Below, in pieces: positions 9,181 through 18,632 of a DNA stretch of 64,000 nt. Position 1 is the first letter of the stretch, and each line of letters opens with the position of its first letter. The notes beneath the pieces were generated by a model. The model saw only the letters and a list, made by a program, of their open reading frames with translations. It did no database searches and was not told the origin of the DNA. Made by a program: the position numbers and the translations under genes. The DNA is from Pseudolactococcus piscium. GTDB lineage: Bacteria > Bacillota > Bacilli > Lactobacillales > Streptococcaceae. The stretch covers positions 1-64,000 of the forward strand of contig NZ_JXJW01000012.1 in NCBI RefSeq assembly GCF_002441695.1, written 5' to 3'.

Positions 9181-10280
9181 TGGTAAACGTCATAATCCGT
9201 ATTTGCTTTGATCAAGCCTTCTGCTGTCTCTAAATCATGTTTTGTTTTAAAGGTAATCTGTAACACACCATTTAGTTCAACACGCGTTTCATTAATTTTG
9301 ATATTGATAATACTTAAATGATGACAAGAAAAATACCCAAGTACATCATGTATAGCATCTGATTTATCAGGAATACTAATGAATAGATCATAGAAATTAG
9401 CCATAGCACCTTTGTGAATGGGCATTTGCGCCCGAAGCTTGCGTGCTTGGTCGAAAAATTGCCAAACAGCATCAGACTGCTTATCTTGAATCAAGCTTTT
9501 AACAGCCTGTAATTTGTCGGTAAATTGATCGATTTGATCAACCACATTATCTGGATTAGACATCAAAATTTCAGCCCACATATCTGGCGAACTCTCAGCA
9601 ATCCGAGTCATATCCCGAAAACCGCCAGCTGCAAGATTTTTGGTAAAGGGCATTTTGTCAGAAAAATCATCGGCATTATTGACTAATGCTGCTGCCACAA
9701 CGTGTGGGAAGTGGCTGGTTACAGCTGTCATCGCATCATGTTCAGCAGCTGATAGGTCTATAAACTTAGCATGCGTTTCAGATAAAATCAACTTGAGTTC
9801 CGCTAGGTCCTCAGGTTTGGATAAAGGTGATGGTGTCAAGATGTAATAGGCATTTTCGAACAAGAGCGCATCAGATGCAATCACACCCGTTTTATGGGAT
9901 CCTGCCATCGGATGCCCACCTACAAAACGAACTGCTTGACCTGAAAATAGCTTTTCAGCGCTGTTAATAATCTCTTGTTTTGTCGAGCCTGAATCAGATA
10001 TCAAAACATCTGGCTTTAAAGGTAAGTTTGCTAATGTCTCTAAAAATTTGATGGATAATTGGACAGGAAAATTTAAAATAATCACGTCAGCGGCAACAGC
10101 CAACTGCTCAAAATCATCTGATACTTCATCCACCAGCTTTGCTTGCATAGCAAAATCCCTTGGCGCTTGACTACGGTTATAGGCAGTAACATGATACTCT
10201 GGATGGCCTGCTTTGATTGCACGTGCTAAAGAGCCACCAATGAGGCCTAGACCAGCAATCAGGATTGTTTTATTGCTCAT
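9177..10280 (-). CDS. tyrA: Prephenate dehydrogenase
   Basis: NAD-dependent oxidative decarboxylation of prephenate to 4-hydroxyphenylpyruvate, the tyrosine branch after chorismate. 367 residues. The Rossmann motif IAGLGLIGGSLARAI opens the protein; the active-site segments GGHPMAGSHKTG and TAVTSHFPHVVAAAL follow; the last 75 or so residues look like an ACT regulatory domain (LGYFSCHHLSIINIKINETR), which would bind tyrosine. The start at 10280 is chosen for AAAGGAGG seven bases upstream; an in-frame TTG 21 bases earlier lacks this. It lies 41 bases after aroC in the same operon. Confidence 0.95.
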   Translation of the reverse strand: MSNKTILIAGLGLIGGSLARAIKAGHPEYHVTAYNRSQAPRDFAMQAKLVDEVSDDFEQLAVAADVIILNFPVQLSIKFLETLANLPLKPDVLISDSGSTKQEIINSAEKLFSGQAVRFVGGHPMAGSHKTGVIASDALLFENAYYILTPSPLSKPEDLAELKLILSETHAKFIDLSAAEHDAMTAVTSHFPHVVAAALVNNADDFSDKMPFTKNLAAGGFRDMTRIAESSPDMWAEILMSNPDNVVDQIDQFTDKLQAVKSLIQDKQSDAVWQFFDQARKLRAQMPIHKGAMANFYDLFISIPDKSDAIHDVLGYFSCHHLSIINIKINETRVELNGVLQITFKTKHDLETAEGLIKANTDYDVYQ

Positions 10281-10321
10281 GATTTGGCCTCCTTTAGACA
10301 AGTAATAAAGTCAATCATGCC

Positions 10322-11488
10322 TTAAAATCCTTTGATATAGGCGTTGTGACGGGCTATATTTTCTTTGAGTTCAGCCATGTTATCTGAGGCAAATTTTGCT
10401 AAGACTTCTGTTGCTAAAACAGTAGCGACCACATGTTCAGCAACGACTGCTGCTGCTGGCACTGCCGTCGGGTCAGACCGTTCTACTTGTGCTTTATAAG
10501 GTTCGTGCGTGTCGATATCGACTGACATCAAGGGTTTATAAAGCGTTGGAATTGGTTTCATCACACCTTTTACAACGACTAATTCACCATTTGTCATGCC
10601 GCCTTCAAAACCACCTAAGTTATTTGACTTACGTGTGTACCCGTCAGCTTCATTCCAAAGGATTTCATCCATAATCTGACTACCTGGTTTATAGGCCGCA
10701 TCAAAGCCAATACCAAACTCAACACCTTTAAAGGCATTGATCGAAACAACAGCTTGAGCGATTTTTGCATCCAATTTTTTGTCCCACTGAACGTAAGAGC
10801 CTAGACCGACTGGTAGACCACCCGCAACAACTTCTACGACACCACCGATGGTATCACCATCTTTTTTGGTTTGATCAATCAAGGCTTTAATGTCTGCTTC
10901 ACGGTCTGGATTAACAATCGACACTTCAGACTCACTCGCACGCTTGCGAATTTCTGATACCGTCAAGTTCTCAGGAATGGCCACTTCGATGCCACCGAAT
11001 ACGGTTACATGGCTGGCCACTTCTATCCCTAACTCTGATAGTAAGCGCTTAGCAACTGCACCGATCGCCACACGCATCGTTGTTTCACGCGCACTTGAGC
11101 GCTCTAAAACATTACGCAAATCTGGAAAACGGTATTTCATACCACCGACTAAATCAGCATGCCCAGGACGTGGTTTGGTCAGTTTACGTTGTGCTTTGAA
11201 CTTGTCTTCAACGTCATCAGCACCCATAATGCTTGTCCAGTTTTTAAAATCTTTATTGGTCACATTTAGGGTAATCGGACTACCCATGGTAACACCATGA
11301 CGGACACCTGACGTGATTTCTACTTGATCACTTTCAATCAACATACGGCCACCGCGACCATACCCACCCTGGCGGCGTTTTAATTCCTGATTAATATCAG
11401 ATGAACTTAAACTAAGGCCTGCAGGAATGCCTTCTATAATCGCTGTTAAGCGAGGGCCATGACTTTCTCCAGCTGTGAAATATCTCAT
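10322..11488 (-). CDS. aroC: Chorismate synthase
   Basis: Converts EPSP to chorismate using reduced FMN, the last common step of the aromatic pathway. 388 residues. Signatures: [20 protein letters not shown] at the N-terminus, [17 protein letters not shown], and [15 protein letters not shown]. The ATG at 11488 has GGAGA at good spacing. It is the first gene of an aroC-tyrA-aroA unit that has its own promoter 56 bases upstream, in addition to any read-through from aroE-aroB. Confidence 0.97.
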   Translation of the reverse strand: MRYFTAGESHGPRLTAIIEGIPAGLSLSSSDINQELKRRQGGYGRGGRMLIESDQVEITSGVRHGVTMGSPITLNVTNKDFKNWTSIMGADDVEDKFKAQRKLTKPRPGHADLVGGMKYRFPDLRNVLERSSARETTMRVAIGAVAKRLLSELGIEVASHVTVFGGIEVAIPENLTVSEIRKRASESEVSIVNPDREADIKALIDQTKKDGDTIGGVVEVVAGGLPVGLGSYVQWDKKLDAKIAQAVVSINAFKGVEFGIGFDAAYKPGSQIMDEILWNEADGYTRKSNNLGGFEGGMTNGELVVVKGVMKPIPTLYKPLMSVDIDTHEPYKAQVERSDPTAVPAAAVVAEHVVATVLATEVLAKFASDNMAELKENIARHNAYIKGF

Positions 11489-11550
11489 ACTTTATCTCCA
11501 TTTTCATAACGCTTATTTGCTAGTCTCTCAACGCAACAACTTAGTATCTT

Positions 11551-11579
11551 ATTTTATCATGTTTACCATAAGGCGCAAA
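11551..11579 (-). promoter_or_regulatory. Promoter of aroC-tyrA-aroA
   Basis: Minus strand: TTTGCG (11574-11579), 17 bp, and TAAAAT (11551-11556) preceded by TGA, an extended -10. The predicted start is near 11544, giving a 5' leader of about 56 bases with a ribosome binding site. Confidence 0.6.
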
Positions 11580-11644
11580 CTGATAGGCCTTTTATAACCG
11601 CTTCAACTCTCATATCATGCATGACGACATGTTACAAAACGCCC

Positions 11645-12712
11645 TTAGGCTAACCAGTCAGAAATAGCAGACATGTCGACTTCATTAATCATCGCTTGTC
11701 CTATTTTTGGCACAAGGACTGTTTTGATCAGGGCACCACGTGCTTTTTTATCCATGGTCATGGCCTTAGTAAGACGGGCTACATCCCAGTCTGCAACAGT
11801 CGTTGGCAGATGAAATTTGACAACCATGTCACGGATAGCCTGCGTAAGTCCAGGGGCAACCAGTCCCTTTTCCTCAGCTACTTTAGTTATCTGGATCATA
11901 CCGATTGCGACACCTTCACCATGCATGACGGTACCATAACCTGCCGTTGCTTCGATGGCGTGACCGATCGTATGACCAAAGTTAAGATAGAGGCGTGTGC
12001 CATTATCTAACTCATCTTCGACTACCACTTTTCTTTTGACATCACAGGCATGGTAAATCAGTGATTCAGCATTAGCAAGTAGATTATCGACCTCACCTGT
12101 CAAGCCTTGTAAAATTTCCCATAGTTCAATATCAGCGATCAAGCCACACTTGATGACTTCTCCCATACCTTCGTATAGTTCTCGTTCTCCCAAAGTTGCC
12201 AGACAATCTGGATCGATTAAGACACCGTCAGGCTGGGTAAAGGTACCGACCATATTTTTGGCATAGGCAGTATTTACCCCCGTTTTCCCACCTACTGATG
12301 AGTCGACTTGCGCAGTCAAACTCGTTGCGATTTGTAGAAAATGAATGCCACGCATATAAGTTGAGGCGACAAAACCTGCTAAATCTCCGACAACGCCACC
12401 ACCAAGTGCGACGATACCATCTGAGCGCGTCAAGCCAGTCTCAGCTAAAAATTGATAGGCAGTTTCAACTGTCGCCAGTGTCTTCGAGGCTTCTCCTTCT
12501 GGAAAGGTAAAGACGGCAACGTCGAATCCTGCACCCTCAAGTGACGCTTTCACGCCATCGGCATATAAGCTACCCACATGACTATCTGTTATAATCACGA
12601 TTTTTTGTTGTTGCCATAGACTTGCGACCCACTCACCTGCTTGTGATAAGTAGCCACGCGCCACGATTATATCGTAAGGATGATCTGGTAAATTTACATG
12701 TAGTTTTTTCAT
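11645..12712 (-). CDS. aroB: 3-dehydroquinate synthase
   Basis: NAD- and Zn/Co-dependent cyclisation of DAHP to 3-dehydroquinate, the second shikimate step. 355 residues. Motifs: [33 protein letters not shown], and the metal-binding [12 protein letters not shown]. The start at 12712 has AAAGGAAACG upstream and overlaps the stop of the DUF1643 gene as ATGA, so the two are translationally coupled. A gap of about 155 bases holding a separate promoter follows before aroC. Confidence 0.97.
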   Translation of the reverse strand: MKKLHVNLPDHPYDIIVARGYLSQAGEWVASLWQQQKIVIITDSHVGSLYADGVKASLEGAGFDVAVFTFPEGEASKTLATVETAYQFLAETGLTRSDGIVALGGGVVGDLAGFVASTYMRGIHFLQIATSLTAQVDSSVGGKTGVNTAYAKNMVGTFTQPDGVLIDPDCLATLGERELYEGMGEVIKCGLIADIELWEILQGLTGEVDNLLANAESLIYHACDVKRKVVVEDELDNGTRLYLNFGHTIGHAIEATAGYGTVMHGEGVAIGMIQITKVAEEKGLVAPGLTQAIRDMVVKFHLPTTVADWDVARLTKAMTMDKKARGALIKTVLVPKIGQAMINEVDMSAISDWLA

Positions 12713-13287
12713 AAATAACGTTTCCTTTCAGCTTCAACCTTAAGATAAAGGGGGTGTCTTGGATTGCCAGCCTTGGTTGGCTCAGCAAAATGGAAAATCT
12801 TGATACCTTGCGCTTTTAAGACTGCTAATATCGCATCCCGACCTTGTCGTAAGGCTTCATACTTAAGATCTCCCCAAGCACCCCAAACTTCTGTAATCTC
12901 ATGTTCACACAAAAATGCACTGATCACGGAGATATTTTCTTGGGACAAGGCTTGATCAACCTCAGCCATGTTAGCCGCATCAGTCGCACGTTCTGGATAA
13001 GTATTAAAGACAACCCAGCCATCATAGCCTAATTTTTGACTGGCCGAAATGACACGATTAACGGTTCTATCACTGCTTTGGTCTCTGGCAGCTGACGGAT
13101 TCATGCAGATGGCAACCAGTGGTCGCTTGCTTACTTTGCCAATGCCAAACCGATAGGGCTGATAGTGAGTTGGCTCAACCCAGTCAGGTGATTCACCTGC
13201 TGGATAGTGGACAACAAGCTTGGTCACTTTAGCAGCTGTAGTCTGTTTTTGATTTGCCATTTTCGGTGTGACTGTCTGTTTATCCAT
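12709..13287 (-). CDS. DUF1643 family protein inside the aro operon
   Basis: 192 residues, unknown function. It matches the DUF1643 pattern by eye: [24 protein letters not shown], then [18 protein letters not shown], a mid-protein [10 protein letters not shown] and a C-terminal NPRHPLYLK. The first 30 residues are Lys/Thr/Gln-rich and may be disordered. It overlaps aroE by 8 bases and aroB by 4, so it is made with both enzymes. DUF1643 genes are usually scattered or phage-associated, so a fixed place between aroE and aroB is unusual. A role in aromatic metabolism is only a guess from position. Confidence 0.8.
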   Translation of the reverse strand: MDKQTVTPKMANQKQTTAAKVTKLVVHYPAGESPDWVEPTHYQPYRFGIGKVSKRPLVAICMNPSAARDQSSDRTVNRVISASQKLGYDGWVVFNTYPERATDAANMAEVDQALSQENISVISAFLCEHEITEVWGAWGDLKYEALRQGRDAILAVLKAQGIKIFHFAEPTKAGNPRHPLYLKVEAERKRYL

Positions 13288-14098
13288 ATACTTTTTCTTC
13301 CAATTTTGGCCAAATCAAGTCAGTTGGCATTTCCTTTCCAGTCCATAGGGTAAAACTTTCTGCTGCCTGATAAAGCAACATCCCTAAGCCATTCACCGTT
13401 TGATTCCCTTGAGACTTGGCATATTTGATCAAGGGCGTTTCGATCGGTTTATAAATCACATCAGCAACGATCATGTCTTTGGGCAATTTCATATCAGATG
13501 CGATCGGCATACTGATGCCATCCATGCCAACACTGGTCGTATTAATCAATAAATCACCAGTCAAACTCGCTAGTTCTGATAAAGGTTTGAAAATGATCTC
13601 TCCTGGATAGCCTGCAAATAGGTCTGGTTTATAGGTCCGATTATAAACTGTAATTCGGCCTGCACCTTGTAGCGCTGCTTCAGCAATAATCGCACGTGCT
13701 GCCCCACCAGCACCAATGACAGTAATCTCACTATCTTTGATGACAAAATCTTTAAGCGATTTGAAAAATCCCAAACCATCTGTTGAGGTACCAAACAAAT
13801 GACCATCTTGATTGACGATCGTGTTGATGGCACCGGTCAGTTTAGCAACCTCTGAAAGCTCATCCATATAAGGGAGTGCGGCTTCTTTATAGGGCATAGA
13901 CAAATTAGCCCCATACATCTCTAGGGACTTGATCGACGCTATTGTTGTTTGTAGATCTTGCTCTGCTATCTCAAATGCAAGATAAACGCCATTTTCATTA
14001 AGCTGTTCAAATGCAAAATTATGTATCAGTGGTGACAGAGAGTGTTTGATAGGGTTTGCAAGGACTGCTGCTAATCTAGTCTGACCATTTATTTCCAT
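13280..14098 (-). CDS. aroE: Shikimate dehydrogenase (NADP)
   Basis: Reduces 3-dehydroshikimate to shikimate. 272 residues. Substrate-binding motif NPIKHSLSPLIHN, the catalytic lysine in LSMPYKEAALPYMDEL, the nucleotide motif VIGAGGAARAI, and a C-terminal GLGMLLYQAAESF. There is no Shine-Dalgarno sequence: a TTGAAA-17-TAAAAT promoter ends five bases before the ATG, which predicts that transcription starts on the start codon itself (leaderless mRNA). First gene of the aroE-DUF1643-aroB operon. Confidence 0.96.
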   Translation of the reverse strand: MEINGQTRLAAVLANPIKHSLSPLIHNFAFEQLNENGVYLAFEIAEQDLQTTIASIKSLEMYGANLSMPYKEAALPYMDELSEVAKLTGAINTIVNQDGHLFGTSTDGLGFFKSLKDFVIKDSEITVIGAGGAARAIIAEAALQGAGRITVYNRTYKPDLFAGYPGEIIFKPLSELASLTGDLLINTTSVGMDGISMPIASDMKLPKDMIVADVIYKPIETPLIKYAKSQGNQTVNGLGMLLYQAAESFTLWTGKEMPTDLIWPKLEEKVYG

Positions 14099-14103
14099 AT
14101 CTT

Positions 14104-14132
14104 ATTTTAACGTAATTTTCCGAATTTTTCAA
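14104..14132 (-). promoter_or_regulatory. Promoter of aroE, predicted to give a leaderless mRNA
   Basis: Minus strand: TTGAAA (14127-14132), a 17-bp spacer, and TAAAAT (14104-14109). Only five bases (AAGAT) separate the -10 from the aroE ATG. Confidence 0.7.
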
Positions 14133-14192
14133 TATTGCTCAGCATACAAAGGCAGTTTCCTTGCGGTCAAGCCATATATTGGCAACGCTAAG

Positions 14193-14245
14193 CAAAAATA
14201 CCTCAAGAATCGACAACAGCTACTTACTGTCGATTTCTGAGGTAT
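14193..14245 (-). terminator. Intrinsic terminator after the PRD regulator
   Basis: Long stem with arms 14198-14215 and 14228-14245 (ATACCTCA.GAATCGACA paired with TGTCGATT..TGAGGTAT). An A-run at 14194-14198 gives the U-run on the minus strand. The rest of the 190-base gap up to aroE holds only the aroE promoter. Confidence 0.85.
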
Positions 14246-14288
14246 CGGTATAGCGTTTACTGACGCTTGATATTGTTATGTCGTTTCT

Positions 14289-16043
14289 TTAGTCGCCCGC
14301 CATAACCATAGCTTTAATCGTGCTGATAAAGTCAGCATGACTGCTACAACTACTCAGTCTTTTGGCATTCAGGTCGTCTGACACAAGCATAATAAACTGC
14401 TCAAAGAAGCGATTAAATACCCGAGCATCAGCTTGATTAATGGCGATACAGGCGACTAATTTGACTGGATAATTCTCCCATATGATGGCATGCCTTAAGG
14501 TCATGATACTTACACCACTTTTAAGGGCAACGCGTGCCACAGCATGCGGTACGGCAATACCTGATGGAAAACTAGTTGGCGACATCTTTTCTCGCTTCTC
14601 AACTTCACATAAAAACGTCTGATCGACATAATCTGCTTGCTGCATGCGCTGATAGAGTCGCTTGCGAATCATGACCGGCGTGAGATCTTTTGATGCGAGC
14701 TGACCAAAATATAAGTCAGCCGGTATAAGGGTATCGATCAAGTGGCAGATATGACTTTTCTTGCGTGTCATGCTTAAGGTATCAATCGCCTGAGCTATTT
14801 TTTTCAAGTCCTTAGCTCTCAGAAATGGCTGTACCTTAACCGCATGTGCATAAGTAGATGCGATAGCTGGATCAGTTGTTATCAGTAACTCAGAGGACAA
14901 GGGGGCAAGATCACTTTTTTCAATCACATCAACCGTCACACTCTTGCCAAAATAGCACACGAGTTGCTCACGCATTTTCTTACCGATATCATGATAATCA
15001 TTGACAAACAGGTTCAGACTGATTCGATTTTTATCATATCGCTCATTCTCTAAATAAGCACCAATATGTAGCGCAATGAAGGCAATTTCATCATCATTAA
15101 TCTTTATCGCCAGCTGTTCTTGAATTAAAGAAGCGATGTAAACTGCCAAATCATAGGTCAGCGGATAAGCGCTTTTTAAATCCATTAGACTATTGTTTCT
15201 AGTAAACGTATCATATCTTGATCTGTGATAGAGACTTTGTAAATGAATGGCCAGCTGGTTGAAAAAAGCAGTATCATGTAAGTCGACTAGATAGGTCCGT
15301 TCAACTTCTGCTAAGACGGTTTCGAGTGCTTGTATAATCTCTGGATCAACAAAGCAGGTTAGGGTGTCATTTTGCAGGTGAAGCTGGGTATCATTTTGTA
15401 GACCAATGAAGAGTAAAGATAGCTGTGCGAGCTCGATCTCTGAGAAATAAATGTCGTATTCTTGAGCGAGTTTGTCAGCAATTTCTTCCGCGATTTTAAA
15501 AGTCGATTTACGCTTTAACAGCTCATGTTTTGGAAAGCTCATCAAGGTATGACCTTGCTTGATCCGCGCCATGCTAATCGCTAAATGCAAACTGATATTA
15601 TCTAAGACATACTGATTCAGTTGCATCTGGTGGGCTGATAATACCTCTTGAACTAGCCCATTCAACTTGTCTAGTGATAGATACCCAATCATATCTTGAA
15701 TGCTTTGCTTTAACTTTTCTTGCAGGTCACTTTCATTATACAAAAGTGAAATCAAGTAGCCTCGTTTCGCACGTTCAGTCCCAGTTAGCTTAACATAGTT
15801 ACCCTCAAATACGATTTGAATCGGGTCATTTACAAGATTGCCTTTTAAGCATTGGATATCCTGTTTTAAAGTGGATTCAGAGATAAACAAGCTATCTGCC
15901 AAATCGAAAAAGTCAACCCCATTTTCAGGCTGTTTTAGCAGGGCTAAAAAGATACGAGGTTTCCTTTGCTTCCTCAAAAAGTCTGTCTGCTTCTTCCTTA
16001 AAATACCGTATTTTATTTGAATAATAGGTCTTGATGTAGTCAT
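14289..16043 (-). CDS. PRD/EIIA-domain PTS regulator (BglG/MtlR type), N-terminus apparently out of frame
   Basis: A 584-residue open frame. From about residue 30 it has the layout of PTS-controlled regulators: a helix-turn-helix (FFDLADSLFISESTLKQDIQ), two PRD-like helical regions (the second near ELAQLSLLFIGL and DEIAFIALHIGAY), a EIIB-like stretch (LLITTDPAIASTYA) and a C-terminal EIIA-like domain (PSGIAVPHAVA, with the phosphorylatable histidine). The first 30 residues look like out-of-frame translation, its ATG has no ribosome binding site, and the +1 frame over the same DNA encodes a plausible protein start. One inserted base near 15965-15985, where there is a run of five T, may have split the gene. 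No PTS operon is adjacent, so the target is unknown. Confidence 0.8.
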   Translation of the reverse strand: MTTSRPIIQIKYGILRKKQTDFLRKQRKPRIFLALLKQPENGVDFFDLADSLFISESTLKQDIQCLKGNLVNDPIQIVFEGNYVKLTGTERAKRGYLISLLYNESDLQEKLKQSIQDMIGYLSLDKLNGLVQEVLSAHQMQLNQYVLDNISLHLAISMARIKQGHTLMSFPKHELLKRKSTFKIAEEIADKLAQEYDIYFSEIELAQLSLLFIGLQNDTQLHLQNDTLTCFVDPEIIQALETVLAEVERTYLVDLHDTAFFNQLAIHLQSLYHRSRYDTFTRNNSLMDLKSAYPLTYDLAVYIASLIQEQLAIKINDDEIAFIALHIGAYLENERYDKNRISLNLFVNDYHDIGKKMREQLVCYFGKSVTVDVIEKSDLAPLSSELLITTDPAIASTYAHAVKVQPFLRAKDLKKIAQAIDTLSMTRKKSHICHLIDTLIPADLYFGQLASKDLTPVMIRKRLYQRMQQADYVDQTFLCEVEKREKMSPTSFPSGIAVPHAVARVALKSGVSIMTLRHAIIWENYPVKLVACIAINQADARVFNRFFEQFIMLVSDDLNAKRLSSCSSHADFISTIKAMVMAGD

Positions 16044-16158
16044 CGACGGTCATCTCATCACTAAAATAATGCGTATGAACAAAGGTAAGGGCTTCTCGAG
16101 ATAAATCTTTCCAAATAAATGACGAAAAATTATCGTCTTCTCTCACGATTTTAGGCAT
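15925..16158 (-). CDS. Small ORF between the type VII effector and the PRD regulator; separate protein or displaced N-terminus
   Basis: About 77 residues from an ATG at 16158 that overlaps the upstream stop (TAATG) and has AAAGGGTGG five bases before it, so it is very probably translated. The protein is charged and helical (MPKIVREDDNF, then DDYIKTYYSNKIRYFKEEADRLFEEAKE) and then runs into non-conserved-looking sequence and stops inside the PRD gene. Either it is the true N-terminus of the regulator, cut off by a frameshift, or a small partner gene of the type VII effector whose 3' end overlaps the regulator. I do not recognise a family. Confidence 0.5.
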   Translation of the reverse strand: MPKIVREDDNFSSFIWKDLSREALTFVHTHYFSDEMTVDDYIKTYYSNKIRYFKEEADRLFEEAKETSYLFSPAKTA

Positions 16159-16424
16159 TAGTGCCACCCTTTCGCATCTTGACTATCACGTAATGCAATA
16201 CGTTGAGCGAGTTCAGGGAATTTATTAGCTTGTCTTAAGACACAAGAAGTGATTTTGGCAACATCATTCATCAGTTCATTCGCAATTTGTTTTCCATTCA
16301 GCATCGATTGTACATTACTCTCGCCAAAATCAACAGTTTTAAAACTCGACATGTCTTTTAAACCTGTCAATGTTGCAATTGCATCTTGTGCTTCTACGGT
16401 ATTCGATCGGATTTTACCTGCCAT
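16158..16424 (-). CDS. TIGR04197/DUF3130-type type VII secretion protein
   Basis: 88 residues matching by eye the DUF3130 (TIGR04197) family of small WXG100-like helical proteins that accompany LXG toxins of the type VIIb secretion system in streptococci. Typical features: an MAGKIRSNTVEAQDA start, a central SMLNGKQIANELMNDV helix, and the ending FPELAQRIALRDSQDA. In known loci it is followed by a second small helical protein, an LXG toxin and an immunity gene. Here there is no LXG or ESX secretion gene, so it is an orphan or a remnant. An extended -10 (TGTTATAAT, 16456-16464) lies just upstream. Confidence 0.75.
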   Translation of the reverse strand: MAGKIRSNTVEAQDAIATLTGLKDMSSFKTVDFGESNVQSMLNGKQIANELMNDVAKITSCVLRQANKFPELAQRIALRDSQDAKGWH

Positions 16425-16749
16425 AAAGAACCCATTTTCTTAATTAGTTACATTTATTATAACACGAATCATCTTAAAAATCAGTTGCTTTAGGACTTAT
16501 TCCATATTTTCACTATTTTGTTGGTGTTTATAATCAGTTTAGTGAGTTTAATTAACTAAACTAACTAACTGGATATGTTAAGTTATGATTCATCTCTAGC
16601 ATTTTCATTATTTGATACATTCATTATAAAACAACCGCATGATGACAAGCAAACTTCTTTTTTTCCTACTACTAGGAAACTTCATGATTTTGATAAACAA
16701 AAAAGCACCTAGGCTTTCCTAAGTACTGTTAGTATGATATATACATTAA
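16425..16749. other. Intergenic region with a promoter, an inverted repeat and a terminator
   Basis: This 325-base gap holds the extended -10 of the DUF3130 gene (16456-16464, minus), an inverted repeat AGTTTAGT (16536-16543) / ACTAAACT (16555-16562) that could be an operator, and the terminator of the reductase gene (16699-16727). No gene is seen. Confidence 0.6.
16699..16727 (-). terminator. Intrinsic terminator after the ferredoxin-NADP reductase gene
   Basis: Minus-strand stem AGTACTTAGG / CCTAGGTGCT (10 bp, two G-U pairs) with loop AAAG, then TTTTTT. Confidence 0.85.
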
Positions 16750-17724
16750 TTAAAACATCGATGTTGAATGCGCGTGCTTTAATTGGCCAGACTGGATTTT
16801 CTCCATGATCTGATTGACCGCATGCGGCCCTTCTTTGAAGCCTTCGACAATCAAGCCAAGTTTCCCTTCATAGCTTGCTGTATCACCAATGGCGTAGATA
16901 TTTTCACTACTTGTTTGGTAATGTTTATCAACCAAGAAATGCTGGCGATTCATCGTCAGATTAACTGACCAAGCACGGATATCCTTATTATTACTGAGGA
17001 AACCGTGCTGTACAATGATCGTATCCACTTCCAGTTGATGGTCATTAGACAAGGTTAACATCAGGCCATCGTTATGATCTGAAATGTTGCGAATCGTCAT
17101 CGGTGTTAAGACATCAACTTTTGAGGCATGCAACTTATCAACTGAAGACTCATGGGCACGAAACTCATTTCTTCTATGAATCAGACTAACTGATGCGCCG
17201 ACGTGTTCTAACATCAAAGCCATATCGATAGCCGAATCTCCACCACCGGCAATGGCGATATGCTTGCCATTAAACTGATCTTTTTCAGCAACATTATAGC
17301 GGAGTTTGGCTTCATCAAAGACAGATGGCTCATCAGTCTTCAGCATTTTAGGTGCGAACGAGCCATTTCCAGTCGCAATGACCACGGCTTTGGTCAAGTA
17401 GCTAGTTTTGCTTGTCTTCACCTCATAGAAACCAGTTTCAGCTTGTTTGGTAATATCGACTACTTTTTCAGAAAGTCTGATTGGCACGCCGAATTGGGCA
17501 GTTTGTTTGACCAAATCGGCCACCAAATCTTCAGCTTTTACTGCAAAATAGCCTGGGACATCATGGATTGTCTTCTCTGGATATAGGGCTGTTAATTGGC
17601 CACCTGCTGTTTCAAGCGAGTCCAAAATTTGTACTTTATTTTTACGCATGCCAGCGTAGAAACCAGCAAAGAGGCCGCTGGGCCCAGCACCAATAATTGT
17701 GATATCGTAAATATTTTCTGTCAT
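16750..17724 (-). CDS. Ferredoxin/flavodoxin-NADP reductase, YumC (thioredoxin reductase-like) type
   Basis: 324-residue FAD enzyme. The N-terminal FAD motif is TIIGAGPSGLFAGFYAG, the NADPH motif is IAIAGGGDSAIDMALML, and a C-terminal YAIGDTA segment closes the FAD site. It lacks the redox CxxC of thioredoxin reductase, which places it with the type 2 ferredoxin-NADP reductases rather than TrxB. It probably supplies reduced ferredoxin or flavodoxin from NADPH. The start at 17724 is chosen for AAAGGA eight bases upstream; an ATG 21 bases earlier lacks one. Monocistronic, with a terminator directly after. Confidence 0.93.
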   Translation of the reverse strand: MTENIYDITIIGAGPSGLFAGFYAGMRKNKVQILDSLETAGGQLTALYPEKTIHDVPGYFAVKAEDLVADLVKQTAQFGVPIRLSEKVVDITKQAETGFYEVKTSKTSYLTKAVVIATGNGSFAPKMLKTDEPSVFDEAKLRYNVAEKDQFNGKHIAIAGGGDSAIDMALMLEHVGASVSLIHRRNEFRAHESSVDKLHASKVDVLTPMTIRNISDHNDGLMLTLSNDHQLEVDTIIVQHGFLSNNKDIRAWSVNLTMNRQHFLVDKHYQTSSENIYAIGDTASYEGKLGLIVEGFKEGPHAVNQIMEKIQSGQLKHAHSTSMF

Positions 17725-17906
17725 TTTTATATTCCTTTTTAGCATATAGTGTCAAACATATTTTACCATATTTAAATGAAAAGCGTATTAAAAATGCTTA
17801 ATATTTTCTATATGCCAACAGAACATCTAGACTTAGTAACGATGAAATTTAGTTTCTTAAATACTTTTTTTAAAAGCAGTCATATTGATTGATTGCTGCC
17901 ACACTG

Positions 17907-17936
17907 TTGTCAGCTATAAACAGGTATACTTATCAT
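17907..17936 (+). promoter_or_regulatory. Promoter of the DJ-1/PfpI gene
   Basis: TTGTCA (17907-17912), an 18-bp spacer and TATCAT (17931-17936), about 36 bases before the start codon. Confidence 0.5.
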
Positions 17937-17971
17937 ATAACAAACCTATCATCATTAATTGGAGGAAACAC

Positions 17972-18622
17972 ATGAAAACAGTTTATATTTACCTACTTGA
18001 TACACTCGCGGACTGGGAAATCGGCTACATCACGTCAGAATTACGCTCAAAACGCTTTTTCAAAAGAGATGCACCTGAGATCACAATTAAAACAGTCAGT
18101 TATGACTTAACCCCCATCACGACAATGGGCGGTTTTACACTCAAACCTGACTGCTTGGTAGCTGATATTTTGGTCAATGCATCCAGCACCTTACTATTAC
18201 CAGGGGCAGATACTTGGCATGAGCAGAAACATCAAGCAATACTTGTCAAAACGCACGAGTTACTTGATGCTGGGGCAACGATAGGAGGGATTTGCGGGGC
18301 AACTGCTGCCCTTGCCAATGTTGGCATACTAGACGATCGGATGCATACCAGTAATGGCCTAGTCTTTCTTGACATGTTTGCTAAAGCCTACCATGGACAC
18401 CCCCATTACATAGATGAACCAGCCGTATCAGATCATAACCTCATCACTGCAAATAGCACTGCTGGAGTGTTATGGACAAAACTAATTCTTGAACAAATAG
18501 GGGTATTTGAGGTCGACACCTTGTCTGCTTGGTACCACTATTTTAGCACTGGTAATGCAGCCTACTTCTTTGAGCTGATGCAGTCTTTACCCGCTAAAAA
18601 TGATCAAAATCAGCCCCATTAA
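17972..18622 (+). CDS. DJ-1/PfpI family protein (class I glutamine amidotransferase-like)
   Basis: 216 residues of the DJ-1/PfpI superfamily. The nucleophile elbow is GGICGATAAL (Cys near residue 110), preceded by LLLPGADTW, the typical strand before the elbow, and followed by TSNGLVFLDMF. Such proteins act as deglycases, chaperones or regulators; which one is not readable here. I set the start at 17972 because GGAGGAAACAC precedes that ATG and the protein then begins with the usual strand KTVYIYLLD; 29 upstream in-frame codons are unlikely to be translated. It is convergent with the DfsB gene. Confidence 0.88.
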   Translation: MKTVYIYLLDTLADWEIGYITSELRSKRFFKRDAPEITIKTVSYDLTPITTMGGFTLKPDCLVADILVNASSTLLLPGADTWHEQKHQAILVKTHELLDAGATIGGICGATAALANVGILDDRMHTSNGLVFLDMFAKAYHGHPHYIDEPAVSDHNLITANSTAGVLWTKLILEQIGVFEVDTLSAWYHYFSTGNAAYFFELMQSLPAKNDQNQPH

Positions 18623-18632
18623 CTTACTTTGA

